Source of the DNA: Aestuariirhabdus sp049985285
Lineage (GTDB): Bacteria; Pseudomonadota; Gammaproteobacteria; Pseudomonadales; Aestuariirhabdaceae
Assembly (NCBI RefSeq): GCF_049985285.1
Contig: NZ_JBNIEU010000003.1
Span: 324,079-388,078, forward strand
Length of the DNA stretch: 64,000 bases
Reading direction: 5' to 3'
Shown one piece after another: positions 6,815 to 16,079 of the stretch. The number at the start of each line of letters is the position of its first letter. The first letter of the stretch is position 1. The notes under the pieces are model-generated. The model worked only from the letters and a program-made list of their open reading frames with translations. It made no database searches and was not told the origin of the DNA. A program made the translations under genes and the position numbers.

Positions 6815-8863
6815 ATGATTAAGGATCAGATCCAGATCAACGAGCCGTTGCCCCTGACCATCAAGAAGCGCGATGGCAAGGAGTGTGTATTCGACACCGC
6901 CAAGATCTACAAGGCGGTAGAGTTGGCGGGCGAAGCCAGCAAGGAATACGGACCCGAGCAGGCCGTTGAGCTAACCAGGAAGGTTTTGAAGGTTGTTAGC
7001 TTCCGCTATACCCGTGAGGTGCCCAGCGTTGAGCAGGTACAGGATGTCGTCGAGCAGGTATTGGCGATGTCAGAGTACTTCCAGACCGCGAAGGCGTACA
7101 TTCTCTACCGTCAAACTCACAAGCAGATCCGTAGTGATCGTAAGACCTTGCTCGACGTGGAATCTTCCATGGATGAGTACCTCGACCAGCTTGACTGGCG
7201 AGTTAAGGCGAACGCTAATCAGGGTTATTCGCTCGGGGGCATGATCCTCAACGTTTCCGGTAAGGTCGTTGCCAACTATTGGTTGAACCATGTCTATCCT
7301 CCCGAGATCGGCCAGGCCCACCGTAATGCGGATATGCACGTACACGACCTCGATATGCTCGCCGGCTACTGCGCTGGCTGGTCCCTGCGTACACTGCTGC
7401 ATGAAGGTTTTAACGGTGTACCCGGTAAAATTGAAGCGGCGGCCCCCAAGCACCTTTCCAGCGCGATCGGGCAGATGGTTAATTTCCTCGGCACCCTGCA
7501 AAACGAATGGGCTGGCGCCCAGGCGTTCAGTTCCTTTGACACTTACCTGGCTCCTTTCGTACGCAACGACAAGATGGCCTACGGGGACGTTAAGCAGTGC
7601 ATTCAGGAGTTCATCTATAACCTGAACGTGCCGTCGCGCTGGGGAACCCAAACTCCGTTCACTAACATTACCCTGGATTGGGTATGTCCTGAGGATCTGC
7701 GCGAACAGATTCCGGTGATCGCGGGCCAAGAGATGCCGTTTGCCTATGGCGACCTGGCCGATGAGATGGCGATGATCAATCGCGCGTACATCGAAGTAAT
7801 GATGGCCGGTGATGCCATGGGGCGTGTATTCACCTTCCCGATCCCGACCTATAACGTGACCAAGGATTTCGATTGGGACAGCGAAAACTCGGATATGTTG
7901 TTCGAAATGGCGGCAAAATATGGCCTGCCTTACTTCCAGAACTTCCTCAACTCCGACCTGACACCCAATATGGTTCGTTCCATGTGCTGCCGCTTGCAGC
8001 TCGATCTTCGGGAACTGCTCAAGCGGGGTAATGGCCTCTTTGGTTCGGCGGAGCAGACCGGTTCGCTGGGCGTGGTTACCATCAACTGTGCACGCCTTGG
8101 GTTCCTGTTCAAGGGCAATCGTGAAGGGCTACTGGCCCGTCTTGACGAGCTGTTGAATCTGGCGCGCAATAGTCTGGAGATCAAGCGTAAGGTGATACAA
8201 AGCTATATTGATGCGGGCTTGTTCCCCTACACCAAACGCTATCTGGGTACCCTGCGTAATCATTTCTCCACCATCGGAGTGAATGGTGTCAACGAAATGA
8301 TCCGTAACTTTACTTCCGATCAACTGGATATCGCCAGTCCTGCCGGGCACCAACTGGCGGTAGATCTGCTGGATCACATCCGTGGACGCATGCAGGAGTT
8401 CCAGGAGGAGACCGGTCACCTGTACAACCTGGAGGCGACACCGGCCGAAGGTACGACCTATCGCCTGGCCAAGGAAGATCGCAAGCGCTTTGATGGCATC
8501 ATTCAGGCGGGTACTGAGGAGAAGCCTTACTATACAAACTCCTCGCAGTTACCCGTTGGTCATACCGACGACCCCTTCGAGGCGCTGGCAATGCAGGACG
8601 AACTGCAGTGCAAATACACCGGTGGCACCGTGCTGCACCTGTATATGAACGAGCGGATCTCCTCCACGGACGCGTGCAAGAAGCTGGTGCAGCGTTCACT
8701 AACCAATTTCCGTTTGCCCTATATCACCATTACCCCAACCTTCTCTATCTGCCCGACTCACGGCTATCTCAAGGGAGAGCATGAATTCTGCCCGACCTGC
8801 GATCAGGAACTTCTGGCAGAGAAGGCCCGGAAGAGTCAAGGCCAGCAAAAGCAGGCCGTTTAA
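6815..8863 (+). CDS. nrdD: anaerobic ribonucleoside-triphosphate reductase, catalytic part lacking the glycyl-radical segment
   Basis: Class III reductase that makes dNTPs without oxygen. An N-terminal ATP-cone lies at about residues 15-105 (PLTIKKRDGK onwards), then the ten-stranded barrel core. A zinc-ribbon-like site near the C-terminus has C646, H649, C659 and C662 (CPTH and CPTC), with histidine replacing one of the usual four cysteines. The protein stops at 682 residues after a charged tail ending QQKQAV. It has no R-V-x-G-Y motif, which normally sits in the last 30-40 residues. That motif is encoded by the next ORF (8882), in the same frame, after a TAA and 18 bases. FNR and NrdR boxes lie upstream. 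Confidence 0.93.
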   Translation: MIKDQIQINEPLPLTIKKRDGKECVFDTAKIYKAVELAGEASKEYGPEQAVELTRKVLKVVSFRYTREVPSVEQVQDVVEQVLAMSEYFQTAKAYILYRQTHKQIRSDRKTLLDVESSMDEYLDQLDWRVKANANQGYSLGGMILNVSGKVVANYWLNHVYPPEIGQAHRNADMHVHDLDMLAGYCAGWSLRTLLHEGFNGVPGKIEAAAPKHLSSAIGQMVNFLGTLQNEWAGAQAFSSFDTYLAPFVRNDKMAYGDVKQCIQEFIYNLNVPSRWGTQTPFTNITLDWVCPEDLREQIPVIAGQEMPFAYGDLADEMAMINRAYIEVMMAGDAMGRVFTFPIPTYNVTKDFDWDSENSDMLFEMAAKYGLPYFQNFLNSDLTPNMVRSMCCRLQLDLRELLKRGNGLFGSAEQTGSLGVVTINCARLGFLFKGNREGLLARLDELLNLARNSLEIKRKVIQSYIDAGLFPYTKRYLGTLRNHFSTIGVNGVNEMIRNFTSDQLDIASPAGHQLAVDLLDHIRGRMQEFQEETGHLYNLEATPAEGTTYRLAKEDRKRFDGIIQAGTEEKPYYTNSSQLPVGHTDDPFEALAMQDELQCKYTGGTVLHLYMNERISSTDACKKLVQRSLTNFRLPYITITPTFSICPTHGYLKGEHEFCPTCDQELLAEKARKSQGQQKQAV

Positions 8864-8881
8864 CACACAAGGAGCGATACC

Positions 8882-9040
8882 ATGAGCAATGATGTACAGA
8901 TTAAACTGGAAGAGCACGAACGTCAGCGTTGTGAAGTTTGGACTCGTGTAATGGGCTATCATCGTCCGGTGTCTGCGTTCAATCCGGGTAAGCAATCCGA
9001 ATACGCAGAGCGCAAGCAGTTTGTAGAACGCCTCCAGTGA
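8882..9040 (+). CDS. stand-alone glycyl-radical domain of the anaerobic ribonucleotide reductase
   Basis: A 52-residue ORF, ATG 8882, stop TGA 9038-9040. It contains WTRVMGYHRP followed by SAFNPGKQSEYAER, the glycyl-radical loop that normally forms the C-terminus of NrdD (R-V-x-G-Y then RPFNxGKQxE). Gly25 would carry the radical. AAGGAG sits 8 bases before the ATG, so it has its own ribosome site. It is in the nrdD frame, separated by TAA and 18 bases, and overlaps the GTG of nrdG by four bases (GTGA). I infer that it docks on NrdD as a separate subunit, in the way YfiD repairs pyruvate formate-lyase; a recent split of one gene by a stop codon is the alternative. Confidence 0.88.
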   Translation: MSNDVQIKLEEHERQRCEVWTRVMGYHRPVSAFNPGKQSEYAERKQFVERLQ

Positions 9041-9768
9041 TTGAGGTTGGCGTTCGCGCCAATGCCACCATACCCCCGGTCCCGCTAAGGATCGGGGGTA
9101 TGGTGCCTATGAGCAGTGTGGATTTTCCCGATCAGCTCAGCGCGGTACTGTTCTGCCAAGGCTGCAACTGGCGTTGCCACTACTGCCATAACCCCCATTT
9201 GATGGCGGTGGATGCCGAAGAGCTGGTCAGCTGGGAAGACGTGCTCGATTTCCTTCGCCAGCGTCAAGGTCTGCTCGACGCCGTTGTTTTTAGTGGTGGC
9301 GAACCTTTGCTGCAGCAGAGCCTGGAGGCCGCAATCGATGCAGTGCGTGAGCTGGGTTTCCGGGTTGCGTTGCACACCTCCGGGAGCATTCCGGAACGCT
9401 TTGCTCGTATACTTCCAAAAGTTGATTGGGTCGGGCTGGATATCAAAGCCCTGCCAGCGGACTGTCAGTCGGTTACTACGATCGCCAGTAGTGGCGATAA
9501 GAGCTGGCAAAGCCTGCGCCTGTTGCTCGACAGCGGGGTGGCTCATGAGGTGCGCACAACGGTTCACTGGAGCCTGATGGGTCCGCAACAGGTGGTGGCG
9601 TTAGGTGAACGCCTGGTGTCCGAAGGGGTCGAACGGTTTGTGTTGCAAGACTGTCGTGATGATCACTGCTTGAACCCGGATCTGGGCGAGTCCTGGATCG
9701 ATCCCCTTGAGTTACAACCGGTGCTGACTCGCCTCAGTGCGAGCTTTACTCATTTCAGTTTTCGCTAA
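9037..9768 (+). CDS. nrdG: anaerobic ribonucleotide reductase activating enzyme (radical SAM)
   Basis: A 243-residue activase that uses S-adenosylmethionine and a [4Fe-4S] cluster to create the glycyl radical. The radical SAM cysteine motif is visible as CNWRCHYC (C-x3-C-x2-C) near residues 40-47, with a following GGEPLLQ SAM-binding stretch. It belongs to the longer NrdG branch typical of pseudomonads rather than the roughly 154-residue E. coli form. The GTG start at 9037 overlaps the stop of the glycyl-radical ORF (GTGA), indicating translational coupling with its substrate. A strong terminator follows. Confidence 0.93.
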   Translation: MIEVGVRANATIPPVPLRIGGMVPMSSVDFPDQLSAVLFCQGCNWRCHYCHNPHLMAVDAEELVSWEDVLDFLRQRQGLLDAVVFSGGEPLLQQSLEAAIDAVRELGFRVALHTSGSIPERFARILPKVDWVGLDIKALPADCQSVTTIASSGDKSWQSLRLLLDSGVAHEVRTTVHWSLMGPQQVVALGERLVSEGVERFVLQDCRDDHCLNPDLGESWIDPLELQPVLTRLSASFTHFSFR

Positions 9769-9790
9769 GGGCGGTGACGGATAAATAGTT

Positions 9791-9832
9791 AAAAACCTAT
9801 CGCTGCCACTGCAGGTGCAGCGATAGGTTTTT
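9791..9832. terminator. bidirectional terminator between nrdG and dapD
   Basis: A 16-bp stem, arms 9791-9806 and 9817-9832, AAAAACCTATCGCTGC and its complement, with a 10-base loop. T-runs occur on both strands, serving the convergent genes nrdG (plus) and dapD (minus). Confidence 0.9.
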
Positions 9833-9839
9833 TTATTTA

Positions 9840-10877
9840 TCAGTTGTGGGCGTGCAGTTCTTCGTTGAGCTCGATGGCGGAACGGTTGGTTTTGCACTCC
9901 AGGGCGCCACTCAAGGAGTTGCGACGGAACAGTAGGTCGGATTTTCCTGCCAGGGACGATGCCTTAACCGTTTCCACAATGGTGCCCTGATCGTCGAGCA
10001 GTTGCACCTTGGATCCGCCGGTTACATAGAGCCCCGCCTCGACTGTGCAACGATCTCCCAGTGGGATACCAAGGCCCGCATTAGCACCCAGCAGACAGCC
10101 TTCGCCCACGGAAATTATCACGCTATTGCCTCCCGAGAGGGTGCCCATGGTTGAGCAACCACCGCCGAGGTCGGAGCCCTTGCCGACGATTACACCAGCA
10201 GATATGCGGCCTTCGACCATGCTGGTGCCTTCGGTGCCCGCGTTAAAGTTTACGAAGCCTTCGTGCATGATGGTGGTGCCTTCGCCGATATAGGCACCCA
10301 GGCGAACCCGTGCGGTATGGGCAATGCGCACTCCGGCCGGTACCACGTAGTTGGTCATCTTGGGGAACTTGTCGACAGAGGATACTTCCAGTAACTCGCC
10401 TTTGGCGCGAGCCTGCAGCTGGCGCCGGGGAAGTTCGCTCAGGTCCACAGCGCCCTGGTTGGTCCAGGCGACGTTTGGTAACAGGGGAAAGATGCCGCTG
10501 AGATCGGTGCCATGGGGTTTAACGTAGCGGTGGGAGATCAGGTGCAGCTTGAGGTATGCCTCGGGTGTGGTCGTGGGTGAGCTGTCGGTCTCGAGAAAAG
10601 TAGCGACGGCAGGCTGCTGACTCTGCACCAGTTCGTCCATGATGGTGGATTGATCATGGAAGTCGGTTTCGGCAATGGCGTCGCGCAGGTCGTTGAGCTG
10701 CTCCTGGCTCAATTCGATGCTTTGGTTGCCGCCCTGATAGCCAACGGCATCACCCAGTTTGCGCACCAGGTCCGGACAGGGGGTAAACAGGGGGTTGGGG
10801 TAATACACCTCCAGCCACTCGCCCTTGTTGTTTTGGGTGCCAATGCCGATGGCGAAACTGAAAAATGGTTTGCTCAT
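9840..10877 (-). CDS. dapD: 2,3,4,5-tetrahydropyridine-2,6-dicarboxylate N-succinyltransferase
   Basis: Lysine/diaminopimelate pathway enzyme that succinylates tetrahydrodipicolinate. At 345 residues it is the long pseudomonad/actinobacterial-type DapD, not the 274-residue E. coli form. A left-handed beta-helix of hexapeptide repeats covers roughly residues 175-290 (for example VRLGAYIGEGTTIMHEGFV and ISAGVIVGKGSDLGGGCS). The start at 10877 gives MSKPFFSFAIGIG. It is the last gene of the minus-strand run map-glnD-dapC-ArsC-like-dapD, which ends at the shared terminator. Confidence 0.95.
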   Translation of the reverse strand: MSKPFFSFAIGIGTQNNKGEWLEVYYPNPLFTPCPDLVRKLGDAVGYQGGNQSIELSQEQLNDLRDAIAETDFHDQSTIMDELVQSQQPAVATFLETDSSPTTTPEAYLKLHLISHRYVKPHGTDLSGIFPLLPNVAWTNQGAVDLSELPRRQLQARAKGELLEVSSVDKFPKMTNYVVPAGVRIAHTARVRLGAYIGEGTTIMHEGFVNFNAGTEGTSMVEGRISAGVIVGKGSDLGGGCSTMGTLSGGNSVIISVGEGCLLGANAGLGIPLGDRCTVEAGLYVTGGSKVQLLDDQGTIVETVKASSLAGKSDLLFRRNSLSGALECKTNRSAIELNEELHAHN

Positions 10878-10925
10878 GGTAAGTCCTGTTATCTGGGTGT
10901 TTAAAAATCAGGTCAATTGTTAACG

Positions 10926-11279
10926 CTAGGAAAGCTGTTTAAAAAAATCAGCGTACTGATCGGAGTTAAAGCCCAGTACACGCTGATCACCAACGACCAA
11001 AAGAGGGCGTTTTATCAGTGAACTATGCTCGCATATCAGAGATAGGGCACTCTCTTCATTGGTGTTGTCGCGGATAGCTTCGGGTAGCTTGCGCCAGGTA
11101 GTGCCTCGACGATTTATTAGCTTATCCCATCCCAGCTGCCGCAGGTGCTCTGCAAATTCGTCCACCGGAACGCCTTCACGTTTATAGTCGTGAAAACGGT
11201 ACTCGATACCTTGTTGATCCAGCCAGGTGCGCGCTTTTTTCATGGTGTCGCAGCTTTTGATGCCATACAGAGTGATCAT
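10926..11279 (-). CDS. ArsC/Spx-family (YffB-like) thioredoxin-fold protein
   Basis: A 117-residue protein starting MITLYGIKSCDTMKKARTWL. It has the ArsC/Spx thioredoxin fold, with a single cysteine (C10) in SCDTMKKA, as in YffB, rather than a CxxC pair. A later GTTWRKLP segment and the RPLLVVGDQRVLGF segment (RP-x-L motif) fit the family. YffB proteins interact with glutathione in vitro but their physiological role is unclear. The ATG overlaps nothing but lies one base after the dapC stop, so it is tightly linked to dapC; dapD follows after 48 bases. A role in arsenate resistance is not supported by context. Confidence 0.85.
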   Translation of the reverse strand: MITLYGIKSCDTMKKARTWLDQQGIEYRFHDYKREGVPVDEFAEHLRQLGWDKLINRRGTTWRKLPEAIRDNTNEESALSLICEHSSLIKRPLLVVGDQRVLGFNSDQYADFFKQLS

Positions 11280-11280
11280 A

Positions 11281-12486
11281 TTAGTCGATGCTCAATAGGA
11301 ACGATTTGATGCGCTCGGCCGCTTCGCGGCACTCCTCAAGGGACGCGACCAGTGCCATGCGAACCCGGTTTGCTCCGGCATTAACCCCATTGATGTCACG
11401 GGCCAGGTAGCTGCCGGGCAGTACGGTGATATTTTGCCGGGCGAAAAGCTCGCGGGCAAAACGTTCGTCGTCGTAACCGGCAGGGGTTTTGAACCACAGG
11501 TAAAATCCGGCATCGGGCAGCTCGATATCGCAGGTCGAGGCCAGAATCGTGCTGACCTCGTTAAATTTCTGCCGGTACAGACGCCGGTTTGCTAGCACGT
11601 GCTCCTCGTCTCGCCACGCCAGGATGCTGGCGCGCTGGTGTTGAAGAGGCATGGCGCAGCCATGATAGGTGCGGTATAGCAGATAGGGGGCGAGTAGGGA
11701 GGCGTCGCCCGCGACGAACCCCGAGCGCAGGCCGGGCAGGTTGGATCGCTTGGATAGGCTGTGAAATACAACGCAGCGGTGGAAGTCATCTCGCCCCAGT
11801 TGGGCGCAAGCTTGAAGCAGGCCGACTGGCGGTTGCTGCTCGTCGGGATAGATCTCTGAATAGCACTCGTCGGAGGCGATGACAAAGTCGTAACGATCCG
11901 CTAACTCGATCAACTTTGTGAGGGTGGACAGGGGGGTTACCGCGCCGGTTGGGTTTCCGGGGGAACACAAAAAAAGCAGTTGGCACTGCTGCCATTGGGA
12001 TTCGCTGACGGCATCATAATCGGGAAGAAATCGATTCTCCTCCCGGCATGGAAGGTACTGGCAGTCGGCACCGGCGAGAAAGCTTGCGCCTTCGTAAATC
12101 TGGTAGAAGGGCGAAGGCATCAGCACCCGTGGCGAGGCTTGTTTGCGGCTGATGACCGCCTGGGTAAAAGAAAAGAGGGCCTCACGGGTACCGTTGACGG
12201 GTATCACCTCGGTTGCGGCACTGGGCGCTCTATTGAGCCTGAAGCGCTGCTGTAGCCAGTGAGCAATGGTTTCGCGTAGTTCGGTGAGGCCCAGTGTGGT
12301 CGGGTAGTGGCTGAGCCCCTCCAGGTTGGAAGCCAGGTAATCGGTAACGAATGCGGGTGCGCTGTGTTTTGGTTCACCGATCGAGAGTGCGATAGGATCT
12401 CGATCGGCGGGGGGCTCGATACCACTTTTGAGCCGGGATAGCTTCTCGAACGGGTAGGGGTGCAGTGCGGCGAGGTCAGGATTCAT
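11281..12486 (-). CDS. dapC: succinyldiaminopimelate aminotransferase
   Basis: PLP-dependent class I aminotransferase acting in the succinylase branch of lysine and peptidoglycan precursor synthesis. I start it at the ATG at 12486 (MNPDLAALHPYPFEKL), 401 residues, with AGG nine bases upstream; the frame is open further upstream to 12609 but that stretch overlaps glnD. The PLP lysine lies in SLSKRSNLPGLRSGF (the SxxKxxxxxGxRxG pattern). CSPGNPTGAV supplies the substrate-binding asparagine. It begins 10 bases after glnD ends, and the neighbouring dapD supports the diaminopimelate assignment over a generic aminotransferase. Confidence 0.9.
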   Translation of the reverse strand: MNPDLAALHPYPFEKLSRLKSGIEPPADRDPIALSIGEPKHSAPAFVTDYLASNLEGLSHYPTTLGLTELRETIAHWLQQRFRLNRAPSAATEVIPVNGTREALFSFTQAVISRKQASPRVLMPSPFYQIYEGASFLAGADCQYLPCREENRFLPDYDAVSESQWQQCQLLFLCSPGNPTGAVTPLSTLTKLIELADRYDFVIASDECYSEIYPDEQQPPVGLLQACAQLGRDDFHRCVVFHSLSKRSNLPGLRSGFVAGDASLLAPYLLYRTYHGCAMPLQHQRASILAWRDEEHVLANRRLYRQKFNEVSTILASTCDIELPDAGFYLWFKTPAGYDDERFARELFARQNITVLPGSYLARDINGVNAGANRVRMALVASLEECREAAERIKSFLLSID

Positions 12487-12496
12487 GGTCATCAAC

Positions 12497-15223
12497 CTAG
12501 TGTGAGGTGATCGTGATGGAGTGATTGCGAGATGCATTTTCCTGAGTGTGGGCATCCAGAGCCTCGCGCAGGGTGTCGCAGATCTGCTGACACTGCAGCG
12601 GATCTTCAATCAACCGCTGCTGAGCGTCGGTAATGATAAAGACGTCTTCAACCCGTTCGCCCAGGGTGGCGATCTTGGCATTATGGATCGAGAGGTCGAG
12701 TTCCATAAAGACCTGCCCGATCAATGCCAGCAATCCAGGCCTGTCGGGGGCCACCACTTCCAAAATCGTACGGTGGATGACCGGGTCATTGCTGATCGTA
12801 ATTTCGGCCGGATAGCTGAAGTGTTTGAGCTGTCTGGGTGTGCGCCGGCGAACGACCAGCGGGTAATCTTCCGGGTGCTTCAACGCATCGATGAGAGCGC
12901 TCTCGATCTCTCTTATGCGACGGGGGTTGTCGCCGATAGGAGAACCGTCAAGCTCCAGAACGATGAAAGTATCGAAGCTGAAGCCGGCGTTGGAGGTGAC
13001 AATGCGGGCGTCCTGGATGTCCAGATTGAGCTGGTCGATGACTGCGGTACTGGCGGCGAAAAGTTCGTCGCGGTCCGGGGTGTAGATAAATATCTTGGTG
13101 CCCCCTTCAAAGGCGCGGTCGGTGGTTTCCCGCATCAGTACCAGGGGGTCGGAGGATGTGTGACGGGCGATATTGAGGGTATGCCAAACGACATCACGCA
13201 CGGAATGGCGCAGAAAATACTCGTCCCCCAGGGTGTTCCAGACCGAAGCGATCTCGGTCTCCTCCAGTTCGTTGATGAGTTCCGCGTGAGCGTTTGTTTG
13301 GGTCTCATCGATCGCTTGTTGGGCTTCGAGGGGATTTTCCAGCCCCCGGCGCAATGCGCGTTGGGTTTGGCTATAGAGGTCGCGCATTAAGGATGCGCGC
13401 CAGCTGTTCCATAGGGTTGCATTGGTGGCGTTGATATCGGCAACCGTGAGTATGTAGAGGTAGTCCAGTCGCATCTGGTCGCCGACGGTGTTGGCGAATT
13501 CATTGATCACTTCGGGGTCGGAGAGGTCCTGGCGCTGCGCGGTGGTGGACATCAGCAAGTGGGTTTTTACCAGCCAGGAAACCAGCGATGCATCCCATTT
13601 GCTCAGGTGGTGGCGTTCACAGAATGCGCGGGCATCCACCGCACCCAGTTCCGAGTGATCGCCGCCCCGCCCCTTGGCGATATCGTGATACAGGGCTGCA
13701 ATATAGATCAGCTCCGGCTTGGGTAGTTTCTCCATTATCTTGGACGCCACGGGGAAGCGTTCAGCGTTCTCTTTGTAGGTAAATGAACGCAGGAACTTGA
13801 TCAGCAAAAGCGTGTGCGCGTCCACGGTATAGGTGTGGAAAAGGTCGTGCTGCATCTGGCCTGTAATTTTGCCAAATTCAGGCAGGTAAAGACCCAGCAC
13901 TCCCCAGCGCAGCATGCGCCTTAGGTTAATAGTGAGTCCGTAGGGTGCGCGCATCAGTTCGATAAAAAGGGTGGTGTTGCTGATGTCGCTGCGGAAGCTG
14001 TCGTCGATCAGGTGACGGTGCTCCCGGATCAGGCGAATGGTTGACGCCCTAATCCCAAGGATAAAGGGGTTTTTGGTCATCAGTACGAACATCTCCAGCA
14101 GCGCGAAAGGGGTTTGAGCGAAGACCTCCGGATCCATTACTTCGATATAGTTTTTCCGTACCTGAAAGCGACTGTTGAGAGGGATGAGGGTGTCGTCATC
14201 ATCTACTGACAGGATTACCTCGTCCAGGTGCTGCAGCAACAGATCGTTGAGTTCTGCGAGCCCCATTACGAGCTGGTAATAGCGCTGCATAAACTGCTCA
14301 ACGGCGAGGCTTTTGTCGCTGTCGCTATATCCGAACAGCTCCGCCAGGGGTTTTTGGTAATCAAATAGCAGGCGGTCCTCCTCACGCCCGGTGATCATAT
14401 GTAGTCCCCAGCGCACTCGCCACAGGAACGCCTGACCTTCGCTGAGAATCTGGTACTCCGATTCGGTGAGGAACTCCAGTCGCACTAGATCATGGGCGCT
14501 TTTGGCCCCGTAATGGCGTCGGGTCACCCACATGATCATCTGCGTGTCACGGAGTCCGCCGGGCGAATTCTTTACGTTGGGCTCAAGGTTGTATTCGGTG
14601 TCATTAAATTTACGGTGACGGGTGCGCTGCTCTTCGTATTTCTCTTTCAGAAAGAGTTTGCTCGGCCACATCTTTTCGGGGCTGATGCGTTTGAGCAGCT
14701 CCTCACGCAACATTTCCGGGCCCTCAAGTACCCGTGACTCCAGCAGATTGGTGATGATGGTCAGGTCTTTGCTGGCTTCGGCTCCGCACTCCTTGATGGA
14801 GCGGACGCTTTGGCCCACTTCCAGGTTGATATCCCATAGCAGGGTCAGAAAGCGTTCGATATTATCGCGATAGCGACCATGGTTTTCCTTGCGCAGCAGG
14901 ATCAGCAGGTCGATATCGGAGCGAGGGTGGAGCTCGCCGCGACCGTAGCCCCCCACGGCCAGTAGGGCGATATCTCCCTCGGCGCCCCAGTCAAGGTGAT
15001 TCCATGCCAGTGAAAGTACCTGGTCGATCATCCAGGCGCGGGCGTTGACCAGCATGCGGATGTCCCGCCCTTCCCGGTACCACCGGTCCAGAGTCTCCTG
15101 CGCCTGGCGCATGCAACGCTTGTAGGCAGGAATGGGGCTTGAGGAGAGAGTCAGTTCGGCGCGGAACTGCCCTTTGTTGAACAGCTCGTTGGTGAGCTGC
15201 TGTTCGTTCAGTGATGCGTACAT
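12497..15223 (-). CDS. glnD: bifunctional PII uridylyltransferase / uridylyl-removing enzyme
   Basis: Nitrogen sensor that uridylylates and deuridylylates PII proteins according to glutamine level. The protein has 908 residues (family about 890). Domains in order: N-terminal nucleotidyltransferase with GGYGRGELHPRSDIDLL (metal-binding DxD near residue 105-110), a central HD domain with ALYHDIAKGRGGDHSELGA, and two C-terminal ACT domains (about 720-890) that bind glutamine. It is convergent with nothing and lies between map and dapC on the same strand, an arrangement shared with Pseudomonas. Confidence 0.96.
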   Translation of the reverse strand: MYASLNEQQLTNELFNKGQFRAELTLSSSPIPAYKRCMRQAQETLDRWYREGRDIRMLVNARAWMIDQVLSLAWNHLDWGAEGDIALLAVGGYGRGELHPRSDIDLLILLRKENHGRYRDNIERFLTLLWDINLEVGQSVRSIKECGAEASKDLTIITNLLESRVLEGPEMLREELLKRISPEKMWPSKLFLKEKYEEQRTRHRKFNDTEYNLEPNVKNSPGGLRDTQMIMWVTRRHYGAKSAHDLVRLEFLTESEYQILSEGQAFLWRVRWGLHMITGREEDRLLFDYQKPLAELFGYSDSDKSLAVEQFMQRYYQLVMGLAELNDLLLQHLDEVILSVDDDDTLIPLNSRFQVRKNYIEVMDPEVFAQTPFALLEMFVLMTKNPFILGIRASTIRLIREHRHLIDDSFRSDISNTTLFIELMRAPYGLTINLRRMLRWGVLGLYLPEFGKITGQMQHDLFHTYTVDAHTLLLIKFLRSFTYKENAERFPVASKIMEKLPKPELIYIAALYHDIAKGRGGDHSELGAVDARAFCERHHLSKWDASLVSWLVKTHLLMSTTAQRQDLSDPEVINEFANTVGDQMRLDYLYILTVADINATNATLWNSWRASLMRDLYSQTQRALRRGLENPLEAQQAIDETQTNAHAELINELEETEIASVWNTLGDEYFLRHSVRDVVWHTLNIARHTSSDPLVLMRETTDRAFEGGTKIFIYTPDRDELFAASTAVIDQLNLDIQDARIVTSNAGFSFDTFIVLELDGSPIGDNPRRIREIESALIDALKHPEDYPLVVRRRTPRQLKHFSYPAEITISNDPVIHRTILEVVAPDRPGLLALIGQVFMELDLSIHNAKIATLGERVEDVFIITDAQQRLIEDPLQCQQICDTLREALDAHTQENASRNHSITITSH

Positions 15224-15293
15224 TGTTTCCCCTGCCTTGCGGGTAGCCCGTGACGTGCGGGTGCGACGCTCATCCTTGAGGGTCGCTAGGGTG

Positions 15294-16079
15294 TTAACTG
15301 TATTCGGGAGCGGTTTCGCCGTTGCGCAGGGTGAGGATTTCGTACCCCTGTGCGGTTACCAAAATAGTGTGTTCCCATTGCGCGGAGAGGCGCTTGTCGC
15401 GGGTGGTCACTGTCCAGCCATCTTTGGCGTTGAGCTTGGTGAATTTCTTACCCGCATTGATCATGGGCTCAATGGTAAAAGTCATTCCTTCGCGAAGCTC
15501 CATGCCCGTGCCAGACTTGCCGTAGTGGAGTACCTGGGGCTCCTCGTGAAAGAGTTTGCCGATGCCGTGGCCGCAGTACTCCTCGACCACCGAATAGTTG
15601 TGACGGTGGGCGTGTTTGGAGATGACCGCACCAATATCCCCGAGCCGCGCTCCGGGCCTTACCTGGTCGATACCAAGAAACATACACTCCCTGCTTATCT
15701 GGCACAGGCGCTGGGCGTGCTCTGGCGTTTCGCCAACGTAGAACATCATGCTGGTGTCGCCATGGTAACCGTCTTTGATGACGGTGATGTCGACGTTAAG
15801 GATGTCGCCGGTCTTTAGCACCTTGGTGTCGCTTGGGATGCCGTGGCAGATTACGCTATTGAGCGAGGTACAGATCGATTTAGGAAATCCGTGATAGTTC
15901 AGCGGAGCCGGCACTGCCTGCTGCACATTGACGATGTAGTCATGGCAGATTCGATCCAGTTCGCCAGTAGTGATGCCTGCCTCAATCGAGGGGGAGATCA
16001 TGTCCAGTACTTCGGCGGCCAAGCGGCCGGCCACGCGCATCTTTTCAATTTCGGCGGAGGTCTTGATGGTGACGGTCAT
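15294..16079 (-). CDS. map: methionine aminopeptidase, type I
   Basis: Removes the N-terminal methionine from nascent proteins. 261 residues, single-domain pita-bread fold. Metal ligands are visible in order: the D in ILNVDITVIKDGYHGDTS, the second D in that segment, the H in EEYCGHGIGKLFHE, the E in FTIEPMIN, and the last E in WEHTILVT. The ATG at 16079 is divergent from rpsB, as in most gammaproteobacteria. glnD follows after 70 bases. Confidence 0.97.
   Translation of the reverse strand: MTVTIKTSAEIEKMRVAGRLAAEVLDMISPSIEAGITTGELDRICHDYIVNVQQAVPAPLNYHGFPKSICTSLNSVICHGIPSDTKVLKTGDILNVDITVIKDGYHGDTSMMFYVGETPEHAQRLCQISRECMFLGIDQVRPGARLGDIGAVISKHAHRHNYSVVEEYCGHGIGKLFHEEPQVLHYGKSGTGMELREGMTFTIEPMINAGKKFTKLNAKDGWTVTTRDKRLSAQWEHTILVTAQGYEILTLRNGETAPEYS

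Noticed and set aside
8861..8884. nrdD as a frameshifted pseudogene
   Set aside because: The downstream ORF is in the same frame, so no frameshift is needed, and it has its own AAGGAG and ATG. Both parts are intact with conserved residues, which fits two functional genes better than decay.
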